A DNA stretch of 64,000 bases from an uncultured Flavobacteriaceae bacterium (GCA_947500575.1 CANMSI010000001.1:930001-994000), one strand, 5' to 3'; counted from the stretch's first letter, positions 25,378 to 35,411 are shown. Notes: generated by a model from the sequence alone, not told the origin. Numbers and translations: made by a program.

Positions 25378-28215
25378 ATGGCAGCACAAAAAAGACTTTT
25401 TTTATTAGACGCATTTGCGTTAATTTTTCGAGGCTATTATGCCCTAATCAAAAACCCCCGGATAAACTCTAAGGGCATGGATACTTCTGCCATTATGGGT
25501 TTTGTAAATTCTCTATTCGATGTTATTAAGAGAGAAAAACCAGACCATTTAGCAGTTTGTTTTGACAAGGGCGGCAGTGTAGAACGTACTGAAATGTATG
25601 CCGAATATAAAGCCAATAGAGATGAAACACCGGAAGCCATTAAAATTGCAGTTCCTATTATTCAAGAGATCTTAAAGGCAATGCATATTCCTGTTGTGGA
25701 ACTTCCAGGATGGGAGGCCGATGATATTATTGGCACCTTAGCAAAGCAAGCAGAGAAGGAAGATTACAAAGTATTTATGGTTACACCTGACAAGGATTTT
25801 GGGCAATTGGTTTCCGAAAATATCTTTATGTACAGGCCAGCACGTATGGGTAATGGTATTGAAATTTGGGGCATACCAGAAATACAAAAACGCTTTGGAG
25901 TAGAACGTCCAGAACAAGTTATAGATTACCTAGGAATGATGGGAGATGCTAGTGATAATATCCCTGGACTTCCTGGCGTGGGTGACAAGACTGCTAAGAA
26001 GTTTATTGAACAATTTGGCTCCATGGAAGAGCTTTTAGCCAATACCGATCAGCTCAAAGGTAAAATGAAAGAGAAAGTTGAAGAAAATGCAGAACTTGGA
26101 CTTCTTTCAAAGAAGTTAGCCACGATAGATGTGGACTGTGCAGTAACATTTGATGCCAAAGATTACGAATTATCAGTCCCTGATAGTGCCAAAGTTCAGA
26201 CGCTTTTTGAAGAATTAGAATTTAGGCGTTTAAAGGATCAATTCCTTAAAATCTTTTCTTCTGAAAGTGAGGTCACTGAAAACAGTAATACCTCAACATC
26301 TGCCTCTTCAAAACAGGCTCCAAAAGAAGCAGGTGGAGGGCAATTTTCCCTCTTTGGAAACGATGGCCAAACGGCTACCACACTTACCGAAGTTACGGGT
26401 AGAAAAACCATAAAAGAAACTTCACACCTGTACCAACTGGTGGCCCCTGGAATGGCAATGAAACTTTTTATTCAGAATCTATTAAAACAAGAATCGGTTT
26501 GTTTTGACACAGAAACTACGGGGCTCAATCCGCTTGTAGCTGAACTTGTAGGGATTGCTTTTAGTTGGGAGGCTGGTAAAGGTTTTTACATCTCCTTTCC
26601 TGAAGAAAAAGAAGAAGCGCAAGCACTTATAGAACAACTTCGTCCCTTCTTTGAAGCGGAACATATAGAGAAGATAGGACAGAATTTAAAGTATGATATT
26701 AAAGTACTTCATAAATACAATATAGCTGTTAAAGGCGCTTATTTTGACACCATGCTGGCGCATTATTTAATTAATCCAGATATGCGTCATAATATGGATG
26801 TGCTTGCGGAAACCTATTTAAATTACACCCCAGTCTCAATTACGGAACTGCTCGGTAAAAAAGGCAAAAACCAGTTATCCATGCGCCAAGTTCCATTAGA
26901 ACAACAAAAAGAATATGCCGTGGAAGATGCTGATATCACTTTCCAATTGGCCCAACACTTTAGACCAGAATTGGCAGAAGCAGGCACTGAAAAATTATTC
27001 AAAACAATAGAGATTCCTTTGCTAAAAGTTTTGGCACATATGGAAGCAGAGGGCATTCGTATGGATACTTCTTTTTTAAATTCACTCTCTGCGGACCTAG
27101 ACAGTGATATTAGCAAACTAGTCACTAAAATTTATGATGAAGCAGGGGAAGAATTTAACATTGCGTCTCCCAAACAATTGGGAGAAATTCTCTTTAACAA
27201 ATTAAAGCTGGTAGACAAACCCAAGAAAACCAAAACAGGACAGTATTCTACAGCAGAAGATGTATTGTCTTATTTAGCGAAAGATCATGAGATAATAAAA
27301 AACGTCTTGGATTACAGAGGCCTAGCAAAGCTAAAAAGCACGTATGTAGATGCTCTACCAGAGCAGGTAGAAACTGCCACAGGAAGAGTACATACGGATT
27401 ATATGCAAACCGTAGCTGCTACCGGGCGCCTTAGCAGCAATAATCCCAACCTGCAAAACATTCCAATACGAACGGAAAGAGGAAGACAGGTTAGGAAAGC
27501 ATTTGTTCCCAGAGATGAAAACTACACCCTTTTAGCTGCAGATTATTCGCAGATAGAGCTAAGGATTATTGCCGCTTTAAGTGAAGAAACTACTATGATA
27601 GAGGCATTTAAAAACGGGGAAGATATTCATGCTTCCACGGCTTCAAAAGTTTTCAATGTACCCATAGAAGAGGTAAGCAGAGAACAGCGAAGTAATGCCA
27701 AAACTGTAAATTTTGGAATCATCTATGGTGTTTCGGCCTTTGGACTTAGCAACCAAACAGATCTTTCCAGATCAGAAGCCAAAGAGTTAATAGACACCTA
27801 TTATGCCACCTATCCTAAACTACGCAACTTTATGTCGGAGCAAATAGATTTTGCCAGAGACAATGGATATGTACAAACGGTATTAGGGAGAAGACGGTAT
27901 TTAAAAGACATTAATGCTGGAAATGCCGTGGTAAGGGGTGCTGCAGAGCGTAATGCCGTAAATGCCCCCATTCAGGGAAGTGCTGCTGATATCATTAAAA
28001 TTGCTATGATCAACATTCATCAAAAGTTAGAAGCAGGAAACTACAAAACCAAAATGTTGTTACAAGTGCATGATGAACTGGTATTTGACGTTTATAAACC
28101 AGAGCTTGAGACGATGAAGAGCCTAATAAAATCTGAAATGGAAAATGCCTATACACTGGCGGTTCCGCTAGATGTTGAACTTGGCGTAGGAGCAAATTGG
28201 CTGGAAGCTCATTGA
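25378..28215 (+). CDS. polA: DNA polymerase I
   Basis: This 945-residue enzyme does gap filling and primer removal. The 5'-nuclease domain is at about 1-295 (LLDAFALIFRGYYAL, GWEADDIIGTLA, GLPGVGDKTAKKFI). A variable linker (about 300-345) precedes the 3'-5' exonuclease domain, which keeps its catalytic Asp and Glu (DTETTGLNP from residue 377), so proofreading is probably intact. The polymerase domain covers about 560-945, with DYSQIELR at 722, RSNAKTVNFGIIYGVSAFGL and QVHDELVFD near 897. The length is normal for Bacteroidota. It stands alone; the gap before it holds no clear promoter. Confidence 0.98.
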   Translation: MAAQKRLFLLDAFALIFRGYYALIKNPRINSKGMDTSAIMGFVNSLFDVIKREKPDHLAVCFDKGGSVERTEMYAEYKANRDETPEAIKIAVPIIQEILKAMHIPVVELPGWEADDIIGTLAKQAEKEDYKVFMVTPDKDFGQLVSENIFMYRPARMGNGIEIWGIPEIQKRFGVERPEQVIDYLGMMGDASDNIPGLPGVGDKTAKKFIEQFGSMEELLANTDQLKGKMKEKVEENAELGLLSKKLATIDVDCAVTFDAKDYELSVPDSAKVQTLFEELEFRRLKDQFLKIFSSESEVTENSNTSTSASSKQAPKEAGGGQFSLFGNDGQTATTLTEVTGRKTIKETSHLYQLVAPGMAMKLFIQNLLKQESVCFDTETTGLNPLVAELVGIAFSWEAGKGFYISFPEEKEEAQALIEQLRPFFEAEHIEKIGQNLKYDIKVLHKYNIAVKGAYFDTMLAHYLINPDMRHNMDVLAETYLNYTPVSITELLGKKGKNQLSMRQVPLEQQKEYAVEDADITFQLAQHFRPELAEAGTEKLFKTIEIPLLKVLAHMEAEGIRMDTSFLNSLSADLDSDISKLVTKIYDEAGEEFNIASPKQLGEILFNKLKLVDKPKKTKTGQYSTAEDVLSYLAKDHEIIKNVLDYRGLAKLKSTYVDALPEQVETATGRVHTDYMQTVAATGRLSSNNPNLQNIPIRTERGRQVRKAFVPRDENYTLLAADYSQIELRIIAALSEETTMIEAFKNGEDIHASTASKVFNVPIEEVSREQRSNAKTVNFGIIYGVSAFGLSNQTDLSRSEAKELIDTYYATYPKLRNFMSEQIDFARDNGYVQTVLGRRRYLKDINAGNAVVRGAAERNAVNAPIQGSAADIIKIAMINIHQKLEAGNYKTKMLLQVHDELVFDVYKPELETMKSLIKSEMENAYTLAVPLDVELGVGANWLEAH

Positions 28216-28315
28216 TACTAAATAAAGAAAATAGCCGTTGCTATTTATAGCTAGGCACGTTTATTGTGTATTAGTAATCAAAGTAACCTATCTACCAGGT
28301 CCTAACCAGTATGCG

Positions 28316-28663
28316 ATGAAAAAATACGCCCTACTCATTTTCCTAATCAGCTGTTCTTTTTATGTAAAGGCCCAAGATGCTTCCTCTAAAGAGACAATTG
28401 TGCAGGAGCAGCAAACAGATGCTAAGAAAATAAAAGTATTCCCAAACCCCGCTACCAATGTAGTCCATTTACTAGGGCTGGTAAATTCTCAAAAAGCGTT
28501 CATTAGGATTTCTGATGTATACGGAAATGTAGTTTTACAACGCCAATGGGCCATAAGAGACGCTTCTTTAAGCATTCCTATTCCCAATTTGGAATCGGGG
28601 ATTTATGTAGTTAGCGTGGACTCTCCAGAACAAAAAGTGCAACTGAAGTTTTATAAAAATTAA
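28316..28663 (+). CDS. Small secreted protein consisting mainly of a T9SS type A sorting domain
   Basis: The start at 28316 is preferred because it yields a signal peptide (MKKYALLIFLISCSFYVKAQ). The mature protein is only about 95 residues. After a 22-residue acidic linker it is a complete type A T9SS sorting domain: VFPNPATNVVHLLG, then ISDVYGNVVLQRQ, LSIPIPNLESGIYVVSV and the final VQLKFYKN. Such domains normally sit at the C-terminus of large cargo and direct it across the outer membrane. Here there is no cargo domain. It follows polA by 100 bp and ends at a strong terminator. Confidence 0.85.
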   Translation: MKKYALLIFLISCSFYVKAQDASSKETIVQEQQTDAKKIKVFPNPATNVVHLLGLVNSQKAFIRISDVYGNVVLQRQWAIRDASLSIPIPNLESGIYVVSVDSPEQKVQLKFYKN

Positions 28664-28672
28664 GACATAAAA

Positions 28673-28703
28673 AAAACCCTCTCCAATTAGAAAAGGGTTT
28701 TCA
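28673..28703. terminator. Bidirectional terminator between convergent genes
   Basis: AAAACCCT (28673-28680) pairs with AGGGTTTT (28694-28701) around a 13-nt loop, with A-rich and T-rich flanks. It separates the T9SS-domain gene from the lipocalin-like lipoprotein gene, which converge here. Confidence 0.8.
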
Positions 28704-28720
28704 AATAATATGTTTAGAGA

Positions 28721-29224
28721 TTACTTACGTGTAAAAACTGCTTCTGCATCTGCTAGGTTATTTTCATCCACAAATTCTGCATCTACGGTTAAGGTATTAC
28801 CATCAATGTCTACGGTAATTGTTTCCTCTATTCCACCTTCATCTATAAAAGTCAATTGATCCCCTTCTAAGGTCCAATTTGTAGTAGCTGTCTCTTGATT
28901 CTCTGGGCAAGTAATAATAAGTCCACCACCTGAAGGATCTAAATCCTGACCTGCTTCACTAAAATCTCTTACTTCAGTGATTACTGTGCCGTCTTCATTA
29001 AAAGTAAAAGTAATAATGTCGCACCCTCCTGCTACTAGGGCATCAAAAATTCCTTTTGCAAAAGTTAACTCATCGCCAGCGGTGTTAGAATCAATTTCTA
29101 ATCCTGACAGTTCCCAAGAACCAATAATTGAATTATTTTCAGTGTTGTTATCGTCTTCACTATCGGAAGAACAAGAAAAGGTTAAGGCTGCTGTAAATAA
29201 CAGTACTAATAGATTACGTTTCAT
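28721..29224 (-). CDS. Lipocalin-like lipoprotein
   Basis: Starting at the ATG at 29224, the 167-residue product has a lipoprotein signal (MKRNLLVLLFTAALTFSCSS) with the lipid-attachment Cys at 18, then an acidic spacer (SDSEDDNNTENN). The mature part has the Bacteroidota lipocalin-like pattern: IIGSWELSGLEID near the start, FTFNEDGTVITEV, a disulfide-capable Cys pair (near 72 and 109), and NWTLEGDQLTFIDEGG followed by ITVDIDGNTLTVDA. These beta-barrel domains usually bind small hydrophobic ligands, but the ligand here is unknown. It lies just after the DUF5916 genes on the same strand, in its own transcription unit as far as can be seen. Confidence 0.8.
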   Translation of the reverse strand: MKRNLLVLLFTAALTFSCSSDSEDDNNTENNSIIGSWELSGLEIDSNTAGDELTFAKGIFDALVAGGCDIITFTFNEDGTVITEVRDFSEAGQDLDPSGGGLIITCPENQETATTNWTLEGDQLTFIDEGGIEETITVDIDGNTLTVDAEFVDENNLADAEAVFTRK

Positions 29225-29285
29225 CGTCTTTTTGGGTTTTTTATACGGGCAAAACGCAAAAAATAGCATTATAGTATACCTTTTA

Positions 29286-31907
29286 CTATAATATGAAGCG
29301 ATAGGTAGCCTTAATAAGAAAGGTATTGTCTCTTTTCTGACCCAAAATCTGATTATCTAAACTTCGTCCCAACGTATCCGTAGGATCTCCTAAACCGGTG
29401 ATTCCCTGAGACCAAACTAGAAAGATCTCTGATCCCGGAATATACTCCCATCGCATTACCAAATTGGATCTAAATTGCACAAAAGCAAAGTCAGGATCAT
29501 CTATTTGATAATCCACAGTACCATCTAAATTTTCATCTATAGCATAGACCCCGTTGGCTTTGGCTATCTGATTGTCATTAAACACATTAATTCGATCATC
29601 CAATCTATCCGCTGTAGCATCCGTAACAAAATTAAAGTCCGTATACCGCCCTCGAGAAATAAAAGGCTGTCCGTAATACTGTATCGTAAGGTTTGGATTG
29701 ATGTTATAGTTCAGTCTCACCGAAGTACTAAATGTCTTTTGATCAATATCTGCCGTAATATAACGTGCCGTCCCAGCAAAATCTGTTTCTGTGACATACT
29801 GGGTTCTGCTTGGACTATCTTCTAATTCGGTGTTTACAGAAAGACTAAAAGCATCAAAAGGTTGGTATCTAAAACGTGCAACATAACGCCTAAAAGCAAA
29901 ATTATTGTCTTTTGCTTGGCTATTTACGTGTCCTAAAGTAAAATTGAATTTCTTTCTTCTATCGGATCCGAAAAATAAAAAGAACACATTTTCTTCGGAG
30001 AAACGCCAGCGTGGCCCTCCTCTAAGATAGGTATTGATAAAAATTCTCGGCTTGTGCAAAAAACCAACATTTGTACGCCAATTATTGGCATAATTTATAA
30101 AGCCTCGAAGCTCATAATTCATCCGATTATAATTCCCCTCAAAATCGTAGGTAGAAACCTGTTCCAATCCTATCCGAGCTTCCCGGTAGAACTTGGTAGG
30201 TTTTAAAAATAGATAATCCACACTAGCAAATTGACGAATCTCATCTGCTTGACGTAAAAAACCAACATCATTTAATTCCAATTCTGGAGATCGCCAAATT
30301 AACCCTCCATTATACCGCCAGTTTCCCCCACCCTCTTTACCAGCTTCTAACTTTCCTCCAGTTCCCGTAAGAGATGTTCTATTAGGGTCTACTTCAACAT
30401 GACTGGCATCTACACGTTGAAACAAATGGGTAATGCTTTGTTGGGTAAGTTCAATGGACTCTTCGCTTCCCTGCACATGACTTGTTACAAAATTACCTTC
30501 TAGATAATAGGTTCTATCTTTCCAGTTATGCCTGAAATCGATACCTCCCGTATAGGCGGCTTTTCTAAGAAAACTAAGATTATCCTCTAATTTTCGATTG
30601 GTAGCCGTAAAAATTCCTCCTATAAATGAATTGCGTTCATTAAAATCCTTTTGCGCTCTGGCTACCAAATAATTGGTAAGAGGTTCTACCAATTCTTCTC
30701 TTCGCTCTCCGTTATTATCGATCTCGGCAAACATTTTTCCAGTGATACTTTCCAACAGTCCAATAGACCAACCATTTTTGGTTTTCCCAGAAAACTTGGC
30801 GGCTCCTAAAATAGTAGTATTGGTAGGTTGATCTACAAATTCTCCAGTTCCAACACTGGCAGAACCTTGCGGACTGCGCCCAATTCTACGACTGTAAAAA
30901 ACATTGTCATTGCCATTGGCAAATTCATAGTCAAAAATATTTTTATTCTCTACAAAGAAAGGGCGTTGCTCATTAAAGAATACCTGAAAACCGTCTAAGG
31001 CTATAACTCCTGGGTCTGCCTCTACCTGTCCAAAATCTGGATTGACGGTTAAATCTAGTGTGAGGTCATTGGTAATTCCAATTTTCGCATCTAAACCGCC
31101 ATTCAATACATAATCTTGACCATCTCTAAACGGATTTCCACTCTCTTTTTGATAGGTATCTAGTTGATTCACAACAAAGGGTTGTATTTCCAACTGCTTT
31201 TGCGGCTTAATATTAAGCAAACCATGTAATTCACCAAACTCACTAACGAAACCCGCTGCGTCTCTTGGCACCCTATCCCAAACAGAACGCTCCTCTGCTC
31301 TAAAAAGAAGTCTACTTACCTGCAATCCCCAGATCTGTTCTTCTTCATTTCCAAACTTGATCTGACTAAAGGGAATTTTTATCTCTCCAATCCAACCTTC
31401 ACTATCTGTAGTCGCCGCTGCATACCATATGGGATTCCAACTATCATCGAAATTATTACCATTTTCAGAAACAAACTCATCACCTTTTACTCCAGCAGCG
31501 GTTACAGTGAAAGCAAAACCCGTACGTTTATCATGATAACTATCTAAAATAATGGTAACCCTATCTCCAGCAAAACCATCCCGTCTTGATAAACGTTTCT
31601 CTATCTTATCAGGTTCCGTATCATAACAGCGATAGGCTACATACAAGAATTTATCATCGTAAGTAATTTTAAATTTGGTCTGTTGTCCTGGAGGGGTATT
31701 TTCATCGGGTTGCGATTCTATAAAATCACCTGCCCATGCTACGCCATCCCATCCCTTATCGTCCAAAATACCGTCAATTACTGGTGGAGCTTGCCCTTCT
31801 AAAGCCTTTGTCGTATAAATGCGTCTGGAGGTATCTGTAGAAGTATCTTGTGCTAAGCCATACCTTGTTAAAAGTAAAGCGGCAAAGACGAATAAAATTC
31901 TAAACAT
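29286..31907 (-). CDS. DUF5916/CBM9-like outer membrane-associated protein, second copy of a tandem pair
   Basis: The start at 31907 gives a signal peptide (MFRILFVFAALLLTRYGLAQ). The 873-residue product has an N-terminal carbohydrate-binding-like CBM9 domain (about 30-200: PPVIDGILDDKGWDG, FLYVAYRCYDTEPDKIEKRL, FSQIKFG). A long DUF5916 region follows (about 230-873) containing GLDAKIGITNDLTLDLTVNP and a run of alternating aromatic and polar strands resembling an outer membrane barrel. It ends in FLIKATYRFIL, like outer membrane protein C-termini. It is a paralog of the neighbouring upstream gene, with the same order of motifs. The function is unknown. A -7 element at 31938-31945 suggests separate transcription. 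Confidence 0.85.
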   Translation of the reverse strand: MFRILFVFAALLLTRYGLAQDTSTDTSRRIYTTKALEGQAPPVIDGILDDKGWDGVAWAGDFIESQPDENTPPGQQTKFKITYDDKFLYVAYRCYDTEPDKIEKRLSRRDGFAGDRVTIILDSYHDKRTGFAFTVTAAGVKGDEFVSENGNNFDDSWNPIWYAAATTDSEGWIGEIKIPFSQIKFGNEEEQIWGLQVSRLLFRAEERSVWDRVPRDAAGFVSEFGELHGLLNIKPQKQLEIQPFVVNQLDTYQKESGNPFRDGQDYVLNGGLDAKIGITNDLTLDLTVNPDFGQVEADPGVIALDGFQVFFNEQRPFFVENKNIFDYEFANGNDNVFYSRRIGRSPQGSASVGTGEFVDQPTNTTILGAAKFSGKTKNGWSIGLLESITGKMFAEIDNNGERREELVEPLTNYLVARAQKDFNERNSFIGGIFTATNRKLEDNLSFLRKAAYTGGIDFRHNWKDRTYYLEGNFVTSHVQGSEESIELTQQSITHLFQRVDASHVEVDPNRTSLTGTGGKLEAGKEGGGNWRYNGGLIWRSPELELNDVGFLRQADEIRQFASVDYLFLKPTKFYREARIGLEQVSTYDFEGNYNRMNYELRGFINYANNWRTNVGFLHKPRIFINTYLRGGPRWRFSEENVFFLFFGSDRRKKFNFTLGHVNSQAKDNNFAFRRYVARFRYQPFDAFSLSVNTELEDSPSRTQYVTETDFAGTARYITADIDQKTFSTSVRLNYNINPNLTIQYYGQPFISRGRYTDFNFVTDATADRLDDRINVFNDNQIAKANGVYAIDENLDGTVDYQIDDPDFAFVQFRSNLVMRWEYIPGSEIFLVWSQGITGLGDPTDTLGRSLDNQILGQKRDNTFLIKATYRFIL

Positions 31908-31937
31908 TCTGTTTATGTTGGTCAGGGTTTGTGCCGG

Positions 31938-31945
31938 CAAAAGTA
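31938..31945 (-). promoter_or_regulatory. Predicted -7 element of the second DUF5916 gene
   Basis: TACTTTTG on the minus strand, 31 bp before the start codon at 31907, in the 93-bp gap between the two DUF5916 genes. The -33 region is weak. Confidence 0.45.
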
Positions 31946-32000
31946 GTAGGCTTACCTGCTACCTGACTTACATTTAAACTATTTTTAACAGATTTAACGT

Positions 32001-34649
32001 TTAAAGCACAAAACGATAAGTAGCTTTTACAAGAAATATGTTTTGAGGTTTCTGGCCAAAAATATTATCTCCTAAACTTTCAAACAATTGATCTTGTGGG
32101 TTTCCAGATTGAGAAATGTCTTGAGACCATACCAAGAATATTTCGGATCCAGGAATGTACTCCCAACGTACAACCAAATTGGATCTAAATTGAACAAAAG
32201 AGAAGTCGGGATTTCCAAAACTAAAATCGGTAACTCCATCCAAGTCCTCATCTACAGCATATACGTCATTGGCTAAATTAATTTGCCCCACATCGTACCG
32301 AGTAATACGATCTTCAAAGTTCTTAGCAGTAGCATCTGTTACATGTTTAAAGCTAGAGTACCTTCCTCTAGAGATAAAAGGTTGACCCCAATATTGAATT
32401 GTTAAGTTTGGATTAATGGTGTAATTAAGTCTTAAAGACATGCTCAGCGTGCGCTGTTCTATGGTACCGTTTAAATAACGTGTTTCTCCATTTACATCTA
32501 TATTATCAATAAATTGTAATTGATCATCATTAATATTATAATTAGGACGTGCAGAAATACTTAGCGCATTAAAGGGTTGATACGTAACTCCGAAACCTAC
32601 GCCATAATTCTTATATGAGTTGTCCGTGGCTTTTCCTCCATTGTGAAAAAGATTAAGTCGCACTTTTTTTCTATTATCTGTATTAATGCCATTCCAAAAA
32701 CTGACTCCTGGAGATAAGCGTAGTCTGGGCCCTCCTCTAAGAGCAAAATTAGAATACTGGATAGGAATATAATTGAAGCCTATATTCGTAAACCAGTTCC
32801 CCTTCCAATTCTGCCAGCTATTCGTATTGAATTGAAGCGTATTATGGTTCCCTCCAAAATCCCAAACACTCCAATGATTATAATTAATCCCAATACGTCT
32901 AAAAGTACTATCTGGTTTTATAGTTTGATAGCCAATCCATGTGTAATGTCTAATATCATCTGCTTGTCTTTGAAAGCCAATATCATTCAATTCTAATTCT
33001 GGAGACCGCCACGTAGCTCCCGTCTCAAACTTCCAATTACCATTGCCAACTTTGCCAATCTGTAAATTACCACCTGTACCTGTTAGGGAAGTAGCATCTG
33101 GATCAACCTCCACATGATCCGCACCTACTCTCTGAAATAAATGGGTAATGGTTTCTTGCGTATTTCGAATGGCATTTTCGCTTCCTTTCACATGGCTCCA
33201 AACAACATCACCTCCTATATACCAATCTCTATCGTTCCATTGATGTTTAAAATCGAAACCACCAGTATAAGCGGCATTGTGTAAAAAATCTAAATTTTCA
33301 GTAAGATCGTCTCTGTTCGTAGCTGTTACAAGACCTCCTATATAGGTATCTCCATTATTAAAATCTTTTTGAAGTCGACCTACGAAATAATTAGTCAAAG
33401 GCTCTACCACCTCTCTTCGACGTTCTCCGTTATTATCAATGGTCGCGTATTTTTTGGCGGTAACACTCTCTAAAACTCCAATAGACCAACCATCTTTTGT
33501 TTTACCACTAAACTTGGCAGCTCCCAAAATGGCCGTATTTTCGGGTTGATCTACAAACTCACCATCTGTGGTATTTGGAAATCCTTGTGGACTTCTTCCT
33601 ATTCTACGAGAATAAAAAACATTATCAAATCCAAAAGTGTTTCCTGCCTCCGATCTAGAGATATTATAATCAAAAATATTTTTGTTTTCTACAAAGAAAG
33701 GGCGTTGTTCTCTAAAGAAGATTTGAAACCCGTCTAAAGCAATCGCTGATGGATCTGCCTCTACCTGACCAAAATCAGGGTTAATTGTGAGATCTAAAGT
33801 AAGGTCATTCGTGATTCCAATCTTGGCGTCGACCCCCCCTGTAATTTCTCCATCACTTCCATCTCTAAACGGATTTCCTTCCTCTGCCTCATACGTTTCT
33901 AAACTTGCTACTGTATAAGGTTGTATTTCCAGTTGATGTTGCGGTTCTAGATTAACCAAGCCATGTATTTCTCCAAACTCACTTACCCATCCTGGGGTAT
34001 CTACTGGCTTTCGTTGCCATAAAGAACGTTCTTCTTCTCTAAAAAAGCGTCTTGTAGATTGCAGTCCCCAAACTTGATTTTTATCCCGTCCAAACTTTAA
34101 TTGACTCAATGGAATTTTTAATTCGGCGGTCCAGCCTTCTCCATCAATATTTGTTTTGGTATACCAAATAGGGTTCCAGCTACTGTCCCAATTGTTTCCA
34201 TTATTGGAAATGAATTCGTCGCCCTTTACCCCCGCTGCCGTAACAGTAAAAGAAAAAGCCGTTCTAAAATCATGATAGCTATCGATGTTAAATTCTACCC
34301 AATCTCCAGAGAAACCATCTCGCCTAGAAAGTCTTTTTTCTATTTTGTCTGGTTCAGGATCATAGCAACGTACTCCTATATATAAGTACTTTTGATCATA
34401 GATAATTTTAAACTTGGTTTGCACGCTTGGTGGTGTATTTTCATCGGGTTGATTTTCAATGTAATCTCCTGTCCACTCAACAATATTCCAAGCTGGGTCA
34501 TCCAAAAGCCCATCAATACTAGGAGATTCCTGATTGAGTATGGGTTTTGTATTGTAAATTTTCTTGGGCACAACGGTGGTTGAATCTTGGGCAAAGATGA
34601 ATCCTTGCGCAAAAATGTATGCGCAAATGAACAGGAGGTTAGTTTTCAT
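32001..34649 (-). CDS. DUF5916/CBM9-like outer membrane-associated protein, first copy of a tandem pair
   Basis: This 882-residue protein has a signal peptide (MKTNLLFICAYIFAQGFIFA). Its CBM9-like domain covers about 35-205 (SIDGLLDDPAWNIVEW, GVRCYDPEPDKIEKRLSRRD, VTAAGVKGDEFISNNG). The DUF5916 region has GVDAKIGITNDLTLDLTINP, then IFFREQRPFFVENKNIFDY and repeated beta strands to the C-terminus FLVKATYRFVL. It matches its downstream neighbour along nearly its whole length, so the pair arose by tandem duplication. The copies are clearly diverged, with no long identical DNA. Proteins of this family are common in marine Bacteroidota, but the role is unproven. The CBM9-like part suggests glycan binding. 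Confidence 0.85.
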   Translation of the reverse strand: MKTNLLFICAYIFAQGFIFAQDSTTVVPKKIYNTKPILNQESPSIDGLLDDPAWNIVEWTGDYIENQPDENTPPSVQTKFKIIYDQKYLYIGVRCYDPEPDKIEKRLSRRDGFSGDWVEFNIDSYHDFRTAFSFTVTAAGVKGDEFISNNGNNWDSSWNPIWYTKTNIDGEGWTAELKIPLSQLKFGRDKNQVWGLQSTRRFFREEERSLWQRKPVDTPGWVSEFGEIHGLVNLEPQHQLEIQPYTVASLETYEAEEGNPFRDGSDGEITGGVDAKIGITNDLTLDLTINPDFGQVEADPSAIALDGFQIFFREQRPFFVENKNIFDYNISRSEAGNTFGFDNVFYSRRIGRSPQGFPNTTDGEFVDQPENTAILGAAKFSGKTKDGWSIGVLESVTAKKYATIDNNGERRREVVEPLTNYFVGRLQKDFNNGDTYIGGLVTATNRDDLTENLDFLHNAAYTGGFDFKHQWNDRDWYIGGDVVWSHVKGSENAIRNTQETITHLFQRVGADHVEVDPDATSLTGTGGNLQIGKVGNGNWKFETGATWRSPELELNDIGFQRQADDIRHYTWIGYQTIKPDSTFRRIGINYNHWSVWDFGGNHNTLQFNTNSWQNWKGNWFTNIGFNYIPIQYSNFALRGGPRLRLSPGVSFWNGINTDNRKKVRLNLFHNGGKATDNSYKNYGVGFGVTYQPFNALSISARPNYNINDDQLQFIDNIDVNGETRYLNGTIEQRTLSMSLRLNYTINPNLTIQYWGQPFISRGRYSSFKHVTDATAKNFEDRITRYDVGQINLANDVYAVDEDLDGVTDFSFGNPDFSFVQFRSNLVVRWEYIPGSEIFLVWSQDISQSGNPQDQLFESLGDNIFGQKPQNIFLVKATYRFVL

Positions 34650-34955
34650 GTTGTTGATTTATGATTGATGCATTAAAGACTTCCAAAAATCCAAGCAGTT
34701 ACAGTTGTATTTCTTTTTTAATATTTTTTTAACATTTTCAAAAAAATTGAAGTTCCAAATCACATTTATCGTAGAAAAAAAATCCTCGCATCCATTAAAA
34801 AATAATGCGTAATAGGGGTTACATTTGGAAAGAATAAAAAAAGTACCTGTTTTCCTAAAAATAATCAGAAATAACCATTTGTATTTCAAGTTAATAATTG
34901 TACATTTGCACCCCGTTTATCGGGATTAGTATGTTTAATTATTAAAAATAGTAGT
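34650..34955. other. 306-bp divergent intergenic region
   Basis: Between the DUF5916 gene and rplM. The left half is very T- and A-rich, with several homopolymer runs (34706-34760), and shows no full -7 element for the minus-strand gene. The right half holds the rplM promoter (34878-34908) and a small leader hairpin CCCG-TTTAT-CGGG (about 34912-34924). I see no gene or RNA in it. Confidence 0.6.
34878..34908 (+). promoter_or_regulatory. Promoter of the rplM-rpsI operon
   Basis: TTTG at 34878-34881 and TACATTTG at 34901-34908 are 19 bp apart, an essentially ideal Bacteroidota housekeeping promoter. Transcription would begin about 34914, giving a leader of about 40 nt that contains the CCCG-TTTAT-CGGG hairpin. 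Confidence 0.75.
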
Positions 34956-35411
34956 GTGGATACATTAAGTTACAAGACTGTTTCGGCCAATAAGGCAACT
35001 GTTGATAAGCAATGGTTGTTGGTTGATGCTGAAGGGGAAATATTGGGTCGTCTTGCTTCTAAAGTGGCAAAATTGCTAAGAGGAAAGCACAAACCAAATT
35101 TTACGCCGCACGTAGACTGTGGTGATAATGTGGTGATCATCAACGCAGAAAAAATTACCCTTACCGGTAATAAGTGGGAAGATAAAACCTATACTCGTTA
35201 CACCGGTTATCCTGGAGGTCAACGATCTAGAACAGCACAAGAGATATTGGAAAGAAACCCAGCTCGTCTTGTAGAAAAGTCTATAAAAGGTATGCTACCT
35301 AAGAACAGATTAGGTGCGGAATTGTTCCGTAACTTAAAAGTTTATGTAGGCACTGAGCACAACCAAGAAGCTCAAAAACCAACAGCAATCAATTTAAAGG
35401 ATCTTAAGTAA
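34956..35411 (+). CDS. rplM: 50S ribosomal protein L13
   Basis: This 151-residue protein begins at a GTG codon; [20 protein letters not shown] is the usual Bacteroidota N-terminus, so the start is firm. Family hallmarks are [36 protein letters not shown] and [21 protein letters not shown]13 binds 23S rRNA early in 50S assembly. Its stop codon shares one base with the rpsI start (TAATG), as expected for coupled expression. Confidence 0.98.
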   Translation: MDTLSYKTVSANKATVDKQWLLVDAEGEILGRLASKVAKLLRGKHKPNFTPHVDCGDNVVIINAEKITLTGNKWEDKTYTRYTGYPGGQRSRTAQEILERNPARLVEKSIKGMLPKNRLGAELFRNLKVYVGTEHNQEAQKPTAINLKDLK

